Source: CAZYBU01 sp964645775 (GTDB taxonomy: Bacteria > Spirochaetota > UBA4802 > UBA5550). Taken from it: a DNA stretch of 64,000 nucleotides. The stretch is taken from assembly GCA_964645775.1 (NCBI GenBank), contig CAZYBU010000015.1:1-64000 (forward strand), written 5' to 3'. Within the stretch, counting starts at the first letter, position 1. The number at the start of each line of letters is the position of its first letter. Shown here piece after piece: positions 7,627-15,934 of the stretch. Below the pieces are notes generated by a model, which did no database searches, was not told the origin of the DNA, and was given only the letters and a program-made list of their open reading frames with translations. The position numbers were made by a program, and so were the translations under genes.

Positions 7627-8635
7627 CGAGTTCCTCCTCACCGGCACGGGCAACGATTATATCGCCGGACTCTTCAAGCTTTCGTATAATATTTACGATC
7701 TTCTGCTGCGATTCCTCAACGTCACGCAGCCGTATGGGTCCCATAAAGTCCATGTCTTCCCGCAGAAGGGCCGAGGCCCGCTTCGACATATTCCGGAAAA
7801 TCTTGTCCTGAACCTCGGCATCGACACCCTTCAGGGCCTTGGCCAGGTCCTGGCCGTCCACCTCTCTCATGACCTTCTGGATGGAACGGTCGTCCAAAAG
7901 AACAATGTCCTCGAAAACGAACATCCGCTTCTTGATCTCCTCCGCAAGCTCCGGGTCCTCTTCCTCCAGGGCCTCAATGATGATCTTCTCTGTACCCCGG
8001 TCGACGTTGTTCAGCACCTCGACGATAGACTCTATACCTCCCGCCTGTGTGAAATCCTCGCTGGCCAGGGTGGAGAGCTTCCGCTCCAGTACCCGTTCCA
8101 CTTCCCGGAGAACATCCGGAGAGGTGCGGTCCATGATGGCGATCCGCCGGGCGACGTCGGCCTGGATCTGGTGATTGAGACCGGAAAGTATCTGGGCCGA
8201 CTTCTGGGGGTCCAGGTAGGCCAGAATAAGGGCGATGGTCTGGGGGTGCTCTCCCTGGATAAAGTTCAGCAGGTGGCTCGGGTCGGTGCGTCGTATGAAA
8301 TCAAAGGGTCTCACCTGCAGGGACGAGGTGAGACGATTCACGATGTCTATGGCCTTCTGGGTACCCAGCGCCCGTTCCAGGACGTCACGGGCGTAGTCTA
8401 TACCGCCGTTCTGGATAAAGTCGGCGGCCATCATCATTTCCTGGAATTCCTGAAGAACCCGGTCCTTGTCGTCCGGCTCCACCTTGTCGAGACGGGCTAT
8501 CTCGAAGGTAAGCTGCTCAATCTCATCCTCTCTCAGGTGCTTGAATATCTCGGAAGAGACATCCGACCCCAGGGTAACGAGAAAGATAGCGGCCTTCTGG
8601 CGTCCGGTAAGTTGTGCCTTCTTGGACTGTAGCAT
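7619..8635 (-). CDS. fliG: Flagellar motor switch protein FliG
   Basis: 338 residues, typical for FliG. Starts with KAQLTGRQKAAIFLVTLGSDVSSEIFKHL, a standard FliG opening; the middle domain has EHPQTIALILAYLDPQKSAQIL; the C-terminal torque domain carries the charged helix FEDIVLLDDRSIQKVMREVD. FliG sits on the cytoplasmic face of the MS ring and converts stator force into rotation. AGGTGG precedes the ATG. A separate promoter lies between fliF and this gene, so fliG to flbB may also be transcribed on their own. Confidence 0.97.
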   Translation of the reverse strand: MLQSKKAQLTGRQKAAIFLVTLGSDVSSEIFKHLREDEIEQLTFEIARLDKVEPDDKDRVLQEFQEMMMAADFIQNGGIDYARDVLERALGTQKAIDIVNRLTSSLQVRPFDFIRRTDPSHLLNFIQGEHPQTIALILAYLDPQKSAQILSGLNHQIQADVARRIAIMDRTSPDVLREVERVLERKLSTLASEDFTQAGGIESIVEVLNNVDRGTEKIIIEALEEEDPELAEEIKKRMFVFEDIVLLDDRSIQKVMREVDGQDLAKALKGVDAEVQDKIFRNMSKRASALLREDMDFMGPIRLRDVEESQQKIVNIIRKLEESGDIIVARAGEEELVV

Positions 8636-8697
8636 CTCTCAAACCACCTGTTTCGCCGGGCAAACCGGCGGAGTGCTCCCTCCGGAGCTCCCCCCTT

Positions 8698-8726
8698 AAT
8701 ATATCGTACGATTATTGAAATTTCAA
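8698..8726 (-). promoter_or_regulatory. Internal sigma70-type promoter before fliG
   Basis: TTGAAA, a 17-base spacer and TATATT on the minus strand, just after the fliF stop. The predicted leader (about 8640-8690) contains two adjacent hairpins, GCTCC-GGAG-GGAGC and GCCGG-TTTGC-CCGGC, upstream of the fliG ribosome-binding site. Confidence 0.6.
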
Positions 8727-8732
8727 GAGGTT

Positions 8733-10433
8733 TTATTCCTCCGCCAGCCATGTACGGAGAAGCTGGGCTACGTCCTCCGGCTTTTCCCGGGCCAGGTTGA
8801 TAGCGTTCTCCTGAAGTTCCATGCGGGCCTTCTCCTCCAGGGAGAGCTCCACGTCGATCCCCTCCTCTTCGGCCGCCCGGAGAGCCGCTTCCCGCATCTT
8901 CTGCTGTTCCAGGGCCAGCTGCTCTTCCCGCTGTCGACGCCTGCGCTCCAGCTCCCGGGACACGGCACGGAAGATGATAAAACCGACAAAGAGGGCCACA
9001 ACCCCGATAAGGGCGGCCAGGATCATCTTCTTAATCTGCTGCTGCCGCCGGAACTGCTCACGAAGGCTTTCCCACTCCTTCGAACGGTCGAAGAATATAT
9101 TCTCCACGGCCACCTGGTCCCCCCGGGCGTCGTTGAAGTTTATAGCCTTCTTGACGATATTCTCCGCCTTATTCAGTTCCTCTTCGTCCAGGGGGATCTG
9201 GACAGGCTTCTTCGTGGGGTCCAGGACAAACTCCCCCACCTCGTTACGGGGAAGCTGCTGCTGCCCGTCTATGGCGATAGCCACAGATATCTTCCTTATG
9301 TCGTAGGGGTCCCTCTCCACGGTCCGTTTCGTCTCGTTAAGGGCGTGGTTGCGGATATTCTCCTTTTTCTCATACTTGGCGAACTGATCATCAGCCGCTT
9401 TATACCCGGGAGGCTTGTTCCCCTCAGTCCCAGCGGCCCCTTCCGGATTCCAGCCGTGCCCCTGAAAGTTCTCCTGGGTAGTCTTTTCCGATACGACCAG
9501 GGAATCCTTGACTTTCCTCTCAGAGTAAGGGGTAGTAGGATTGTCCTCCTCCATAACAATAGGAGTATATTTCTTCTGCTCCTCTTTTATCTTGTCCCAG
9601 TTAAAATCGACGTTAAGACGAACTACCTGGATGCGGTCCTCGGAGTAGATCCTCTCCAGGCCGCTGCGGATGTCTTTAAGCAGGCGAACCCGAATTTGTT
9701 CCTCTATTTTTCGCCGCTGCTGCAGCAGTGTGTACTGCTGTTTCTCCTTCTCATACTGGTCGTCGATATCCGATATGATATTTCCGTACTCGTCCGTGAC
9801 AGTTACGTTCTCTGGCTTAAGACGATTGCCCACGGCCCTGGAAACCAGGTGCATGATACCCCTGATCTCCTTTCTGGAGAGTTTTTCAAAACCGGGCGCA
9901 AGGTGAATCGTCACGGCCGCGGTATAGGGAGTCTGTTTGTCGGTATAGATGGTGTCCTCGGATATGGCGATCTCCACCAATGCCCTGTCTATGTTTTTCA
10001 GGGACTCGATGTGCCGTCTCACCTCATCACGGAGGGCCCGCATATATTTAATATCGATCTCCCGGTCTGTCTCGGTCCACTTGGAGACATCGAAGAGCTT
10101 CCATCCTGGAATTCCCTTTGGTATCATGTCTTCCTGGGCCAGGCGGGTCATGATCACTTCCCGCTTATCAGGCTTGACCAGGATCGAGGTGGTCCCCTTT
10201 GTATCATACGCGAAACCCATCTCTTCGAGTTTCTTGGTAACCTGGCCGAAATCTTTGGCTCCCAGGTCACTGAAGAGTATCACGTAAGGGTCTCCGCTCG
10301 ATACGCTGAAAAGAACAATAAAGGCAACAATGACCACACCGCTGACAGAGCCGATTATGATCTTCTTGGTGGTATCCAGTTTATTGAATATCTCTTTCGC
10401 CTGGTTTAGTATTCTCTGAAGAAATTCACCCAT
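8733..10433 (-). CDS. fliF: Flagellar MS-ring protein FliF
   Basis: 566 residues, normal length. Two membrane helices bracket the periplasmic ring-building domains: the first near residues 23-45 (IIIGSVSGVVIVAFIVLFSV), the second near 455-475 (MILAALIGVVALFVGFIIF). The C-terminal cytoplasmic tail, which binds FliG, ends EKPEDVAQLLRTWLAEE as FliF proteins do. The YscJ-type segment (GIPGWKLFD, then RALVEIAISEDTIY) is clear. FliF forms the inner-membrane platform of the motor. A purine-rich site (GGAGGGGGAG) directly precedes the ATG. Confidence 0.97.
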   Translation of the reverse strand: MGEFLQRILNQAKEIFNKLDTTKKIIIGSVSGVVIVAFIVLFSVSSGDPYVILFSDLGAKDFGQVTKKLEEMGFAYDTKGTTSILVKPDKREVIMTRLAQEDMIPKGIPGWKLFDVSKWTETDREIDIKYMRALRDEVRRHIESLKNIDRALVEIAISEDTIYTDKQTPYTAAVTIHLAPGFEKLSRKEIRGIMHLVSRAVGNRLKPENVTVTDEYGNIISDIDDQYEKEKQQYTLLQQRRKIEEQIRVRLLKDIRSGLERIYSEDRIQVVRLNVDFNWDKIKEEQKKYTPIVMEEDNPTTPYSERKVKDSLVVSEKTTQENFQGHGWNPEGAAGTEGNKPPGYKAADDQFAKYEKKENIRNHALNETKRTVERDPYDIRKISVAIAIDGQQQLPRNEVGEFVLDPTKKPVQIPLDEEELNKAENIVKKAINFNDARGDQVAVENIFFDRSKEWESLREQFRRQQQIKKMILAALIGVVALFVGFIIFRAVSRELERRRRQREEQLALEQQKMREAALRAAEEEGIDVELSLEEKARMELQENAINLAREKPEDVAQLLRTWLAEE

Positions 10434-10473
10434 CTCCCCCTCCGTCGTGCGCGTTCAGCATACAGGCCGGGCG

Positions 10474-10562
10474 CATAATGTGACATAATGCACAGAATAC
10501 CATTTCCGGCATTTTGTCAATTAATTTACCTGTCAAAAAGGTAAAATTGCATTATGTCACAT
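10474..10562. promoter_or_regulatory. 15-bp inverted repeat flanking a possible promoter before fliF
   Basis: ATGTGACATAATGCA at 10478-10492 is matched by its exact reverse complement at 10548-10562, with 55 bases between. CATAATG occurs twice on the left side (10474 and 10484, ten bases apart) and once inverted on the right (10550). On the minus strand a TTGACA with a short 15-base spacer and TATTCT lies between the arms. A smaller hairpin (TTTACC/GGTAAA) lies inside. The arrangement suggests an operator bound by a dimer or looped tetramer, or an RNA structure within the flagellar transcript. Confidence 0.55.
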
Positions 10563-10625
10563 CAGAATATGCTCTACCGCGAATTCTTATCCCTCCGGCC
10601 CACTGCGCGGGCCGGAGGCGTCATC

Positions 10626-10949
10626 TTATCTCAGGTTTACGAGTTCGCGGTAGGCCCGGAGCGCCTCGTCCCGTACCGTCTTGGTAAGGGCAAGGGCTAT
10701 CTCCGCCTTCTGAGCGGCAATGGTGACCGTGTGGATATCGACCGATTCCGGCTCAAAGATCATCTGTTTGGTCAGATTTTCGGAATCGACCTGCAGATTA
10801 TTCACCTTCTCCACGGTCTTCATCAGCACGTCCTGGAAAGAGCCGGTCACGTCGTCTTCGGTACGACCCGGTTTCGCCTTTCCGTCGTCATGCAAAGGAT
10901 TGGTGGTTCTCATGGCCACCATGTGTCCGCTTACGGGTATGTTGTTCAC
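10626..10949 (-). CDS. fliE: Flagellar hook-basal body protein FliE
   Basis: 107 residues, normal for FliE, the adaptor between MS ring and proximal rod and an early type III substrate. The C-terminal half has the family pattern: SFQDVLMKTVEKVNNLQVDS, a Glu-rich turn, then DIHTVTIAAQKAEIALAL and a RDEALRAYRELVNL end. The start is GTG, whose sequence GTGA overlaps the stop of the small gene upstream, so translation is probably coupled to it. Confidence 0.94.
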   Translation of the reverse strand: MNNIPVSGHMVAMRTTNPLHDDGKAKPGRTEDDVTGSFQDVLMKTVEKVNNLQVDSENLTKQMIFEPESVDIHTVTIAAQKAEIALALTKTVRDEALRAYRELVNLR

Positions 10950-11104
10950 TGGTACACTCCTGGTCTCAGAATTCCCTGGCCGATTATCCCGGCCCGTATC
11001 TCTTCGCCCGCGTTACCCGGCAGGACCTCCCGGCCCGTTATCCTCGGTCCCGAGCATCCGTGGCTCACATGTATCTCACTGTCACTTATCCTGTATCGCG
11101 TCAT
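10946..11104 (-). CDS. Small 52-residue protein between flgC and fliE
   Basis: A reading frame too short for usual gene finding, but well supported. GAGGAGG stands six to seven bases before the ATG, and the TGA overlaps the GTG start of fliE (GTGA). It fills the otherwise unexplained 166-base gap. The protein begins MTRYRISDSEIHVSHGCSG and ends GILRPGVYQ. It has one Cys, two His, many Gly and Arg, no membrane helix and no signal peptide. I do not recognise it. Treponema and Borrelia operons run flgB-flgC-fliE without such a gene as far as I know. A coupling peptide or small flagellar accessory factor is possible. Confidence 0.65.
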   Translation of the reverse strand: MTRYRISDSEIHVSHGCSGPRITGREVLPGNAGEEIRAGIIGQGILRPGVYQ

Positions 11105-11115
11105 TCTCTGCCTCC

Positions 11116-11580
11116 TCAGGCCATCCTGCCGATTTCAAGGGCCTTGGTGAACATGCTCTTGGCATTATTCACCATCATAACGTTCGCCTCGTAGGAGCGG
11201 GAGGCTGAAATCATGTCGGTCATCTCGGTCACAACGTTCACGTTCGGCATCTCCACGTATCCCTTTTTCGGGCCGGTGTTGATGGCGTCCGGGTGGGACG
11301 GGTCATATACCAGCCTGAAGGGGGACCGGTCGTCCTCGATTTTTACGACCCGTACCCCTTTGCCGCTGCCGTGCTCTATCCGCTCCGGCACCAGTGGCGA
11401 TTTATAATTAGGCCGGATATTGACAGGTGCGAATATGGCCCGTTTTCGTCTGTAGGGACCGTCATTTTCAGGAGTACGCGTGGTGGTGGCGTTGGAGATA
11501 TTGTTGCTTATCAGGTCCATCCTGAGTCGCTGTGCCGTAAGGCCTGTGGCGGCTATATTAAAACTATCAAACATTGCCAT
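11116..11580 (-). CDS. flgC: Flagellar proximal rod protein FlgC
   Basis: 154 residues, normal. N-terminal FlgB/C signature FDSFNIAATGLTAQRLRMDLISNNISNATTT is split across the flg_bb_rod helix, and the C-terminal FlgC signature reads PNVNVVTEMTDMISASRSYE followed by ANVMMVNNAKSMF. FlgC forms part of the rod with FlgB, FlgF and FlgG and is exported by the flagellar apparatus. GGAGG seven bases before the ATG supports the start. It follows flgB after a ten-base gap. Confidence 0.97.
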   Translation of the reverse strand: MAMFDSFNIAATGLTAQRLRMDLISNNISNATTTRTPENDGPYRRKRAIFAPVNIRPNYKSPLVPERIEHGSGKGVRVVKIEDDRSPFRLVYDPSHPDAINTGPKKGYVEMPNVNVVTEMTDMISASRSYEANVMMVNNAKSMFTKALEIGRMA

Positions 11581-11590
11581 TATCTACCTC

Positions 11591-12022
11591 CTAGGCCGAC
11601 CGTATTGACATCTTCAGCATCCTGAAGTTATGCCCCAGACTCGTAATCATGGCGTCGTACCGCATTTTGTTTTTGGCCGCGTCGACCATCTCCTTCTCGA
11701 TGTCAACGTTGTTCCCGTCATTCCTCATGGAGGTTGAGTAATCCAGGTTTATCCTCGGCTGCACTCCCTTTACGTCCCTTGCTATATGGAAGGGAATATG
11801 TCTCTCGTCGGTGAGCCTGGCTGGTGTCCGATTCGCTTCCATCGTTTCCCGTTCCCGGATGGCCCGTTTCAGTTCGCTTTCAAAATTTACCTCACTTCTC
11901 TTGAAGTGTGGCACATCCACGTTGGCGATATTGTTGCCGATCACCTTCCTCCGGAGGGATTCTGTATCGAGTCCCTTTTCCAGAAGGTAGTTGGTCTCCA
12001 TCATGTTCATGCCTTCGAACAT
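11591..12022 (-). CDS. flgB: Flagellar proximal rod protein FlgB
   Basis: About 143 residues. The family signature is KVIGNNIANVDVPHFKRSEVNFE, and the C-terminal helix MVDAAKNKMRYDAMITSL is typical. The frame is open up to 12100, but the ATG at 12022 is preferred: AAGGAG lies six bases upstream and homologues begin at MFEG. FlgB is the first rod protein and here the first gene of the operon. A possible promoter lies about 100 bases upstream (TTGCAA, 17-base spacer, CATTAT on the minus strand), sharing the ATAATGCA core with the element before fliF. Confidence 0.93.
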   Translation of the reverse strand: MFEGMNMMETNYLLEKGLDTESLRRKVIGNNIANVDVPHFKRSEVNFESELKRAIRERETMEANRTPARLTDERHIPFHIARDVKGVQPRINLDYSTSMRNDGNNVDIEKEMVDAAKNKMRYDAMITSLGHNFRMLKMSIRSA

Positions 12023-12179
12023 CATCTGCTCCTTATCCGGTTTTCGTCCTATTAATCCCATCGGAAAATGGCGGAAAAGCATGAGTATTTTTTGAGACAT
12101 AAACAGGGATAATGCAAAAGTATCATTTTTGTTGCAATTATTAGCTGTTTTCGGTATCTGTTACTGACGGGTAACTCTT

Positions 12180-15100
12180 ATGAATATCAGGCGAATAGTG
12201 ATCATATCCCCTTCTTCGGACGAAAGAGAGCTTCTCCGTGTCATGGTTAAAACCTTTGATCTTGCGGAAGTTAAAGCTTTTTCCTCAACCGAAGAAGCCG
12301 GAAAACAGATTTCTCAAGGCGACAAAACCGACCTGATTATTATCGATTACAATGCTTTAACGGGGAAAAAGAGCGTACAGGAGCTCCAGGAACTGAGAGA
12401 GGAACACAGCTTTTCCCTTATCTGCCTCACGGATACCGACTCCCCCCGTACAATGGCCCATCTCCGGGAAATCTCCCCCTTCATTATTATGGGCAAACCG
12501 GTCGACCCCTTTCAGCTGGAGGAGAATATACGTTCCCTTTTCCGATTCCTCGACGGGGTAAAGGATCTGCGGGAGAATGAAAAGGCCCTCAGGATAGCTT
12601 TCGATCAAAGCAATGACGCTATCATCTGGGCTGAGGCGGAAACCGGCATCATCGTGGAATGCAACCGCTCCGCGGAGCATCTGCTTGACCGTACCCGGGA
12701 AGAGATTATCGGCTTACACCAGAGCAAGATTCATCCGGAACCTGAACGAAAGAGTGACCGGGATCATTTCAAAAATGCGGAACTGTATAATCCTCCGGAC
12801 ACTTTCATCGATGTTCATATCCAGCGGCCTGACGGGAGTCTGCGATCCGTTGAAATCGTCTCAACTGTTTTTAAACGTCATGGAGTATCCATGGTTCAGG
12901 GCGTCTTCCGGGATGTCACTTTCCGGAAAGAAATGGACAGACAACTGAAGGAAGATGAAGAACTGTTCCGCACTATTGCCGAAAGCTCCCATATATACCT
13001 TTTTCTCTTCCAGGATGGAGAACTCATCTTCGTTAACGACGCCCTCTGCCGGGCCTACGGATATGAAAGGGATGAAATGATTGGAGCTGATTTCCAGAAA
13101 CTCCACGAAATGCTCCATCCTGATGACCGGGAGACGGCCCTGAGGGAGTTTGCCCTCCTGGAAAGCGGGCAAAAGCAATCTTCCCGTACTCATCTAAGGG
13201 TCATTAATAAAAACGGCCATCTGCTTAACGTTGATCATCACGCGAGAATTGTGGACTTCAGAGGTAAACCTGCCCACCTGGTTACCCAGGCGGACCTCAC
13301 GGCCGTTCTGGAAACAGGACAAAGACTGATGATGGAACAGGAACGGCTATCCGCCATAATACACTCTTCACCCGATGGTATCATTGTGGCAGACAGGGAG
13401 AATATAACCCTCAGATGCAACAGAATGGCTGCGCAACTCCACGGGTATGATCACCCGGACGAACTCATGGGGGTAAACACTCTTGAGCTGATACACCCGG
13501 AAGACAGGGAGCTCTTCATGCGAAACGGCATGGACCTGATAAACGGGGAAGGGTTATCGACCGTGACCATTTCACTTTTAAGGAAGGATGGGACATCCTT
13601 TCCCGCAGAGATGTCTCTTGCCGTTCTTCGTGAACAGGAAGAGATAACAGGATTCCTGGGCATAGCCAGGGATGTGTCCATAAAACACAGAACCTTCCAG
13701 GAACTGAAAGAATCGAATGAACGTTTCCGTCTTCTTTACGATAACGCTCCCATGGCCTATCTGGTAATGGACGACCGGGGGACCATTACAAGAGCCAACC
13801 ACGCGGCCCGCACACTTCTGAAATATTCCGAAGAAGAATTTTTGGATATCGGCATCGAAGTCCTTTTCAGTGATAATCAGGGAAAGGAGGATCGGGGAGC
13901 CTTTATTCTGAACTACATTCAGGAGGGAGAGCAGATCGAGCAGGAAGAGACCTGGCTTTATGACCGGGAAGGAAACCGGGTTTCGGTATTACTATCTCTG
14001 TCGACAATTATCGAACCGGATACAGGGAGAGTAAGGGAATGCTACCTTACCCTTGAAGATATTACTGACCGCAAACAGGTGGAAGAACATCTGTACCAGG
14101 CTAAGCTGCAGGCGGACGCAGCCAATCAGGCCAAAAGTCTCTTTCTTTCCAAGGTAAGCCACGAGCTCAGGACGCCCCTTAACGCCATCCTGGGATTCGG
14201 ACAGATACTGGAACAGGAGGCCGGTCGCGACCTTACCGATGTCCACAGATCCTACCTCAACGATATCCTCCAGGGGGGCAACCAGTTGCTGGAGATGATC
14301 GAAAAAATACTGGATTATACCCGGCTGGAATCCGGGAGCGTGCGGCTTTCACGGGCGCCCTTCGATCTCCCCCTTATGATAAACCGTCTTGTGGCGGAAC
14401 TGAAGCCCCGGGCCCGGGAATGCCGCCAGGTTTTAACCATTAATCAGGATGAAACCATACGCTGGATCTACGCTGATGAAGAAAAGGTAAAACACGCCCT
14501 CAGGAATATCCTCACCAACGCCATCCAGTATTCCCGGGAAGGAAATAAGATACATGTACAGTGCAAGGCCCTTGATAACAGGGCCGTAATTGACATACAG
14601 AACAACGGTAGTCCCATCCCCGCTGAAAAAAGAGAAGAGATTTTCGCCCCCTTTGAACAGCTCGAAAGAAGGATGGACAACCCGACCCCGGGATACGGTC
14701 TTGGGCTGCCCCTGGCGCGCCGTATAGCGGAACTTCATGATGGAAGTCTCGACCTTATCGACAGCCAGGGAGAGGGAAACACCTTCCGTATGATCCTGCC
14801 AGGTCTCTTCAGCCAGGAACAGAGCCAGACTCATGATATTCTTGAAGGCGTCCTCCTTAACCGGGAGAACTACGGCTCACCTTATCAGATACTCCTGGTA
14901 GACGGGAATCTACAGTCATCCAAACAGATAGAAGAAGGGCTTCGCCAGGCCGGCTATAAAGTAGACCGGGCGGAGAGCGGAGAAAGCGCTTTTTTGAAGA
15001 TCATCCGGGAGAAGTATGACCTGATCATTATCGCCAGCACTCTCCCCGGCATGGACAGCGCCGAGACCCTGAACAGGATACGAACCACGGACCATGTGGC

Positions 15101-15248
15101 CGTTCCGGTGATAGCCATAACAGATGACCGAAATTCCACTGAGAACTCCCTTCGTCTCGGTTTCGACAGTTACGTTACCCGCCCGGTAAACCTCTCCTCC
15201 CTCACATCACGCATCCTTCATCTGCTGGAGAGGGGAACCCGTCATTGA
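12180..15248 (+). CDS. Multi-PAS hybrid sensor histidine kinase
   Basis: 1022 residues, no membrane segment, so cytoplasmic. Order: receiver domain (about 1-125, phospho-acceptor Asp56 in LIIIDYNA), four PAS/PAC domains (about 130-630; DITDRKQVEE closes the last), HisKA with SHELRTPLNAIL (His661), an HATPase_c domain (NILTNAIQYSREG; GYGLGLPLARRI), and a second receiver-like domain (about 900-1020). In the last domain the acceptor Asp is replaced: DLIIIASTLPGMD where a working receiver has D. It diverges from flgB across 150 bases, so a role near motility is conceivable but unproven. A weak TTGCAA-17-TATCTG promoter is visible. Confidence 0.9.
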   Translation: MNIRRIVIISPSSDERELLRVMVKTFDLAEVKAFSSTEEAGKQISQGDKTDLIIIDYNALTGKKSVQELQELREEHSFSLICLTDTDSPRTMAHLREISPFIIMGKPVDPFQLEENIRSLFRFLDGVKDLRENEKALRIAFDQSNDAIIWAEAETGIIVECNRSAEHLLDRTREEIIGLHQSKIHPEPERKSDRDHFKNAELYNPPDTFIDVHIQRPDGSLRSVEIVSTVFKRHGVSMVQGVFRDVTFRKEMDRQLKEDEELFRTIAESSHIYLFLFQDGELIFVNDALCRAYGYERDEMIGADFQKLHEMLHPDDRETALREFALLESGQKQSSRTHLRVINKNGHLLNVDHHARIVDFRGKPAHLVTQADLTAVLETGQRLMMEQERLSAIIHSSPDGIIVADRENITLRCNRMAAQLHGYDHPDELMGVNTLELIHPEDRELFMRNGMDLINGEGLSTVTISLLRKDGTSFPAEMSLAVLREQEEITGFLGIARDVSIKHRTFQELKESNERFRLLYDNAPMAYLVMDDRGTITRANHAARTLLKYSEEEFLDIGIEVLFSDNQGKEDRGAFILNYIQEGEQIEQEETWLYDREGNRVSVLLSLSTIIEPDTGRVRECYLTLEDITDRKQVEEHLYQAKLQADAANQAKSLFLSKVSHELRTPLNAILGFGQILEQEAGRDLTDVHRSYLNDILQGGNQLLEMIEKILDYTRLESGSVRLSRAPFDLPLMINRLVAELKPRARECRQVLTINQDETIRWIYADEEKVKHALRNILTNAIQYSREGNKIHVQCKALDNRAVIDIQNNGSPIPAEKREEIFAPFEQLERRMDNPTPGYGLGLPLARRIAELHDGSLDLIDSQGEGNTFRMILPGLFSQEQSQTHDILEGVLLNRENYGSPYQILLVDGNLQSSKQIEEGLRQAGYKVDRAESGESAFLKIIREKYDLIIIASTLPGMDSAETLNRIRTTDHVAVPVIAITDDRNSTENSLRLGFDSYVTRPVNLSSLTSRILHLLERGTRH

Positions 15249-15934
15249 AGTTCACGCGCCGTGTCGGGATTGATCACCGTTATCTTGATCCTGATATGAC
15301 CGTGCCGGAAGACAGTGAACCTGTCGGGATGGATCTTTGTCAGGTCCACGTCGATCCGTGCGGAATCATCCACATGGGGAGGGATACGGACTTCCAGCTG
15401 CGAGGTGGTCCCGATTTGTCCCAACCCCCGGCATACGTGACATTCAGAATTGCTTCCCTGGCAGAGGGGACACAACATCCTGGCCGGCAGTGAGACCCGG
15501 GCCACGGCGCCCCTGCGTGCCTCCAGGGGTGTAACCAGTATCTCAACATCCTGCCCGAAGTTTTTCAGAAGGTCCTTCCGTTTCATTCCTTTCGGCAGAA
15601 ACCTTACCTTAAGCATCTCCTTCAGGGAAGCGGAATACCGGATACGCCTGTTTGAAATGACAGGGTACCTGTCAGGGGCGTCCACCTGATGATCGAAAAG
15701 GGCCCGGTCATACCTCAGACGAAGATCGTCGTCCGACAGAATCCGGTATCCCCGGATGATAAGTTCCACCTTCCGACCGGCGTTATCCGAAACACCTGCG
15801 ATATCCGGGTGATACCTGCGGATAAGGGAGCGAAAGGATGAACGTATCTCCTCTGCCGTAGCGGAGTAAGAAACGTTAAAAAGAGAATAGAAGTCGACGA
15901 CCTTTCCGTTACTGTCAAGGAAATCCGGGTTCAT
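15242..15934 (-). CDS. DnaJ-like J-domain protein with reduced zinc-binding region
   Basis: 230 residues. An N-terminal J-domain (about 13-75) has the HPD tripeptide in RRYHPDIAG and a KVELIIRGYRILSDDDLRLRYD helix. The zinc-binding part has only two CxxC motifs (CPLCQG, CHVCRG) where full DnaJ has four, followed by a short C-terminal substrate-binding-like beta domain (LEVRIPPHVDDSARI). It is thus shorter than DnaJ (about 375) and lacks the Gly/Phe linker. It probably stimulates DnaK as a specialised co-chaperone. Its 3' end overlaps the kinase gene by seven bases, tail to tail. No clear ribosome-binding site precedes the ATG. Confidence 0.8.
   Translation of the reverse strand: MNPDFLDSNGKVVDFYSLFNVSYSATAEEIRSSFRSLIRRYHPDIAGVSDNAGRKVELIIRGYRILSDDDLRLRYDRALFDHQVDAPDRYPVISNRRIRYSASLKEMLKVRFLPKGMKRKDLLKNFGQDVEILVTPLEARRGAVARVSLPARMLCPLCQGSNSECHVCRGLGQIGTTSQLEVRIPPHVDDSARIDVDLTKIHPDRFTVFRHGHIRIKITVINPDTARELQ

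Noticed and set aside
8715..10409. A 564-codon open frame on the + strand
   Set aside because: It is antisense to fliF, which has complete family motifs; the + frame is a low-complexity shadow (Leu- and His-rich) with no domain.
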